From contig NC_133773.1 in the NCBI RefSeq assembly GCF_003597395.2, positions 67,291,531 to 67,355,530 on the forward strand: DNA of 64,000 nt, read 5' to 3'. The notes under the pieces were generated by a model. The model was not told the origin of the DNA. It did no database searches and saw nothing but the letters and a program-made list of their open reading frames with translations. The translations under genes and the position numbers were made by a program. Each line of letters starts with the position of its first letter. Position 1 is the first letter of the stretch. This document shows, in pieces, positions 61,905-64,000 of the stretch. The DNA is from Chelonoidis abingdonii (taxonomy: Eukaryota; Chordata; Testudines; Testudinidae).

Positions 61905-63140
61905 CATTTCAAAGATTCATAGTTTCCAAGGCTAGAAGAGAATAATTTGATCATCTAATCTGGCCTCCTGTATACACAGGTTATAAAGCTTCCCCAAAAT
62001 AACTACTGTAGCAGATTTGTTAGAAAAAACATCCAATCTTGATTTAAAAATACCCAGTGATGGAGACTCCACCACCATCCTTAGTAAATTGTCCCAATGG
62101 TTAATTGTTTTCACCATTAAAAATATATTTCCAGTCTGAATTTGTCTGGCTTCAACTTCCAGCTACATGAATTGTGTTATGGCTTTCTGTGCTAGACTGA
62201 AGAGCCTATCAAATATTTCTTCCCCATGTAGGTAATAATGGGCTGTAATTGAGTCACCCCTTAACCTTCTCTTTGTTAAACTAAACAGAGTTTAGACAGA
62301 TAGCTCTTTCAGTCTATCATAATAAGGCAGGGTTTCTAATCCTATATTCATTCTCATAGCTCTTTTCTGAACCCTCTCCAAATTGTATACCCTCTTGAAT
62401 TGTGAATACCAGAATTGGCACATTATTCCAATAGCAGCTGTACCAGTGCCAAATAGAGAGTAAAATAACCTCTCTATTCCCACTCTAAATTCCCATTTAT
62501 GCATCCAAGGATTGCATTAGTCCTTGTGGCCACAGCTTCACACTGGGAGTCCATGATCTATTTTTCCATAAACTCCTGCTGATTTGCAATAAATACATCA
62601 TTTTTTAAAATTCTTTATTAATCAAGGCCTGTATCAGCCTTTCCATTATCTTTAGTAATTACCAAGGTCATCCCATTTACCCTTTTTAAAAATTGGCACA
62701 GCATTAGCTGTCTTCCAGAACTTTCCCTGAAAGTCAACATTAATGGCCAAGTGAGCTCTTCAGATCACTCTTTTAAAACTCTTGGCTGTAACTTATCTGA
62801 ATCCGCTGATTTAAAAATGTCTGTCTTTAGCAACGTCTGTTTAAAGTCCTCCAGACAGACTAGTGGAATGGAAAGAGTTACCATCACCATATGATGAGAC
62901 TATATCACCTATTTTTATCCTCAAATACAGAACAGAAATATTTACTGCACACCTTTGTCTCTTCTGCATTGTTATTGATGACTTTACCATTTCTATCTAG
63001 TGATGAGTCAATATCATTGTCAGGATTCTTTTTGTTCCTAATACATTTTTTTAAAAAACCTCTTTACTGTCCTTATCTTTTCTGGTCTCTTAGCCTACTT
63101 AAATTCCTGCTATGGGAGAGTTGGGAGAGATGAGTTAGAA
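61905..63140 (-). mobile_element. CR1 LINE, antisense
   Basis: On the minus strand the coding end is recognisable at 62510-62290: CQFWYSQFKRVYNLERVQKR, AMRMNIGLETLPYYDRLKEL, matching the CR1 C-terminal segment ERVQRRATRMI...LSYEERLKELGL. Near 61985-62117 the frame reads LLRMVVESPSLGIFKSRLD (compare [18 protein letters not shown] at 36730). 62560-63140 continues with sequence I associate from memory with the same CR1 family. Stops and deletions make it inactive. Confidence 0.75.
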
Positions 63141-63214
63141 AGCACCATTTTGTGGTGTTAAATTAATAAAGTTGAGCCCTGCCACTTAAATCCTTCCCTG
63201 TTTGTCTTCATATT

Positions 63215-63943
63215 TCAAAGGTGGCACGCGAGCTGATTTTCGATGGCACACGGGGTGGGCTGAGCTGCTTCCCGCTGGTTCCCGCTTCTGGCACCTTACC
63301 AGCCGAGGTACCGCCCAGTCCCACTCAGCACCTGCTGCTGGCCTGGGGGATGGAACCCCAGGCTGGCAGCGGGCTGAGACCCCAGCTGGCAAGGAGTTGG
63401 TGGTGGAAACCCCAGAGTGGCGGCGGTCAGCCCGCCACCACTCTGAGGTTCTGGCTGCTGGCCCCTTGCCAGCTGGGATCCCCACTTACCTTGCTTCCAG
63501 TTGGAGTTCCAGCACAGGCCCCTTGCCAGACAGGGTCCAGGCTTCTGGCCCTGCTCAGCCCTACCAGCCGCCAGCTCCACTCACCTCAGCTGCTGATCTG
63601 GGGTTCCAGCCAGTTAACAACTGATCATTCAGAAGCTGGTGTGCAGCTTAAAGTATCCAAATATGTGCCACCAGACATTGGAAAACTCAGCAAGGCAAAG
63701 CAAGGGCAAGGATCACTCTAAATTAATAAGATCTGAATTTTAATTTAATTTTAAATAAAGCTTCTGAAACATTTTGAAAATCTTGTTTACTTTACATATA
63801 ACAGTAGTTTGGCTATATATTATAGAGTTATAGAGAGACCTTCTAAAAAATGTTCATATGTATTACCCGGCATGTGAAGCCTTAAATTAGAGTGTATACA
63901 TGGAAACTAGGCACACTACTGCTGAAAGGTTGCCGACCCCTGG
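63215..63943. mobile_element. hAT-like element remnant lacking its left end
   Basis: The right end AGGTTGCCGACCCCTG (about 63926-63941) is the complement of the common hAT terminal sequence CAGGGGTCGGCAACC. The left side begins abruptly at GGTGGCACGCGAGCTGATTT. The GC-rich interior (63230-63620) is followed by an AT-rich portion with TAAATTAGAGTGTATACATG near the right end. The expected left inverted repeat is missing, so no target duplication can be read. Long open frames on both strands over the GC-rich part have no transposase motif. Confidence 0.7.
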
Positions 63944-64000
63944 GTTATAATATAATTACAGGTGAGCGCAAAACACACTCCCTCTGGAGATATTTGAAAT

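Larger units (their letters stand above)
27030..64000 (-). other. FSTL5: FSTL5 intron upstream of exon A (partial, at least 36,971 bp)
   Basis: No earlier FSTL5 exon was recognised up to 64000, so this is read as one large intron. Besides the listed elements, 27790-30060, 30540-32480, 32900-35690, 37530-43230, 49270-50150, 52075-53600, 54780-57560 and 59270-60460 look like AT-rich intronic DNA. They have only short motif-less open frames and homopolymer runs. The open frames at 60200-60550, 41069-41455 and 53638-53964 show no domain. A short missed exon is possible, because exons of about 100 bp are easy to overlook by eye. Confidence 0.75.

Noticed and set aside
63186..63721. Open frames up to 166 codons on both strands
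   Set aside because: GC-rich non-autonomous hAT interior with low-complexity Ser/Pro/Gly composition and no transposase residues.

Overview
The window looks like intronic DNA from a turtle-type reptile genome. The base composition is AT-rich and there are no bacterial gene arrays. Three small exons lie on the minus strand, and the rest is dominated by CR1 and L2 LINEs, hAT-like DNA transposons with 8-bp target duplications, a DIRS-type tyrosine-recombinase retrotransposon and LTR fragments. The mix of CR1, DIRS and several palindromic hAT-like families matches what I remember of turtle genomes. The species cannot be named from this sequence alone.

The only host gene I can support is FSTL5 (follistatin-like 5), on the minus strand. 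Three consecutive exons (27029-26909, 14892-14731, 12209-12075 in transcription order) join in one reading frame with consistent splice phases. Together they encode the end of the first Ig-like domain and all of the second. The introns between them are 12,016 and 2,521 bp. The flanking introns run off both ends of the window (at least 36,971 bp upstream and at least 12,074 bp downstream). I found no further FSTL5 exon, promoter or polyadenylation site.

Layout by plus-strand coordinate. 1-12,074 is the downstream intron: two copies of an unnamed 0.35-kb repeat, an LTR-like fragment, and a decayed near-full-length CR1 (about 5.86-11.6 kb) split by a 2-kb insertion. 12,075-14,892 carries two exons. 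14,893-26,908 is an intron with a hAT-like copy, a MIR-like SINE, L2 copies, a palindromic retroposon-like element and an LTR-like segment. 26,909-27,029 is the third exon. 27,030-64,000 is the upstream intron: a hAT element carrying a 52-bp minisatellite (30.1 kb), a hAT with tRNA-like palindromic cores (32.5 kb), a CR1 split by a hAT (35.7-37.5 kb), a hAT carrying a 70-bp palindromic minisatellite (43.2-44.5 kb), a DIRS element with a second insertion (45.5-49.3 kb), an L2 with recognisable reverse transcriptase (50.2-51.5 kb), a young 96-bp tandem duplication (51.9 kb), a 122-bp MITE (54.6 kb), a TIR element (57.7-58.8 kb), a second palindromic element (59.0 kb), a solo LTR (60.5-61.3 kb), an antisense CR1 (61.9-63.1 kb) and a hAT remnant (63.2-63.9 kb).

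No prokaryotic-style system, CRISPR array, tRNA or rRNA gene was seen. The most interesting structure is in the mobile elements. Two hAT-type elements carry expanded GC-rich minisatellites. A foldback element has 9-10 bp target duplications. A perfect 33-bp hairpin extends from an insertion into its DIRS host. I found no convincing new gene system.
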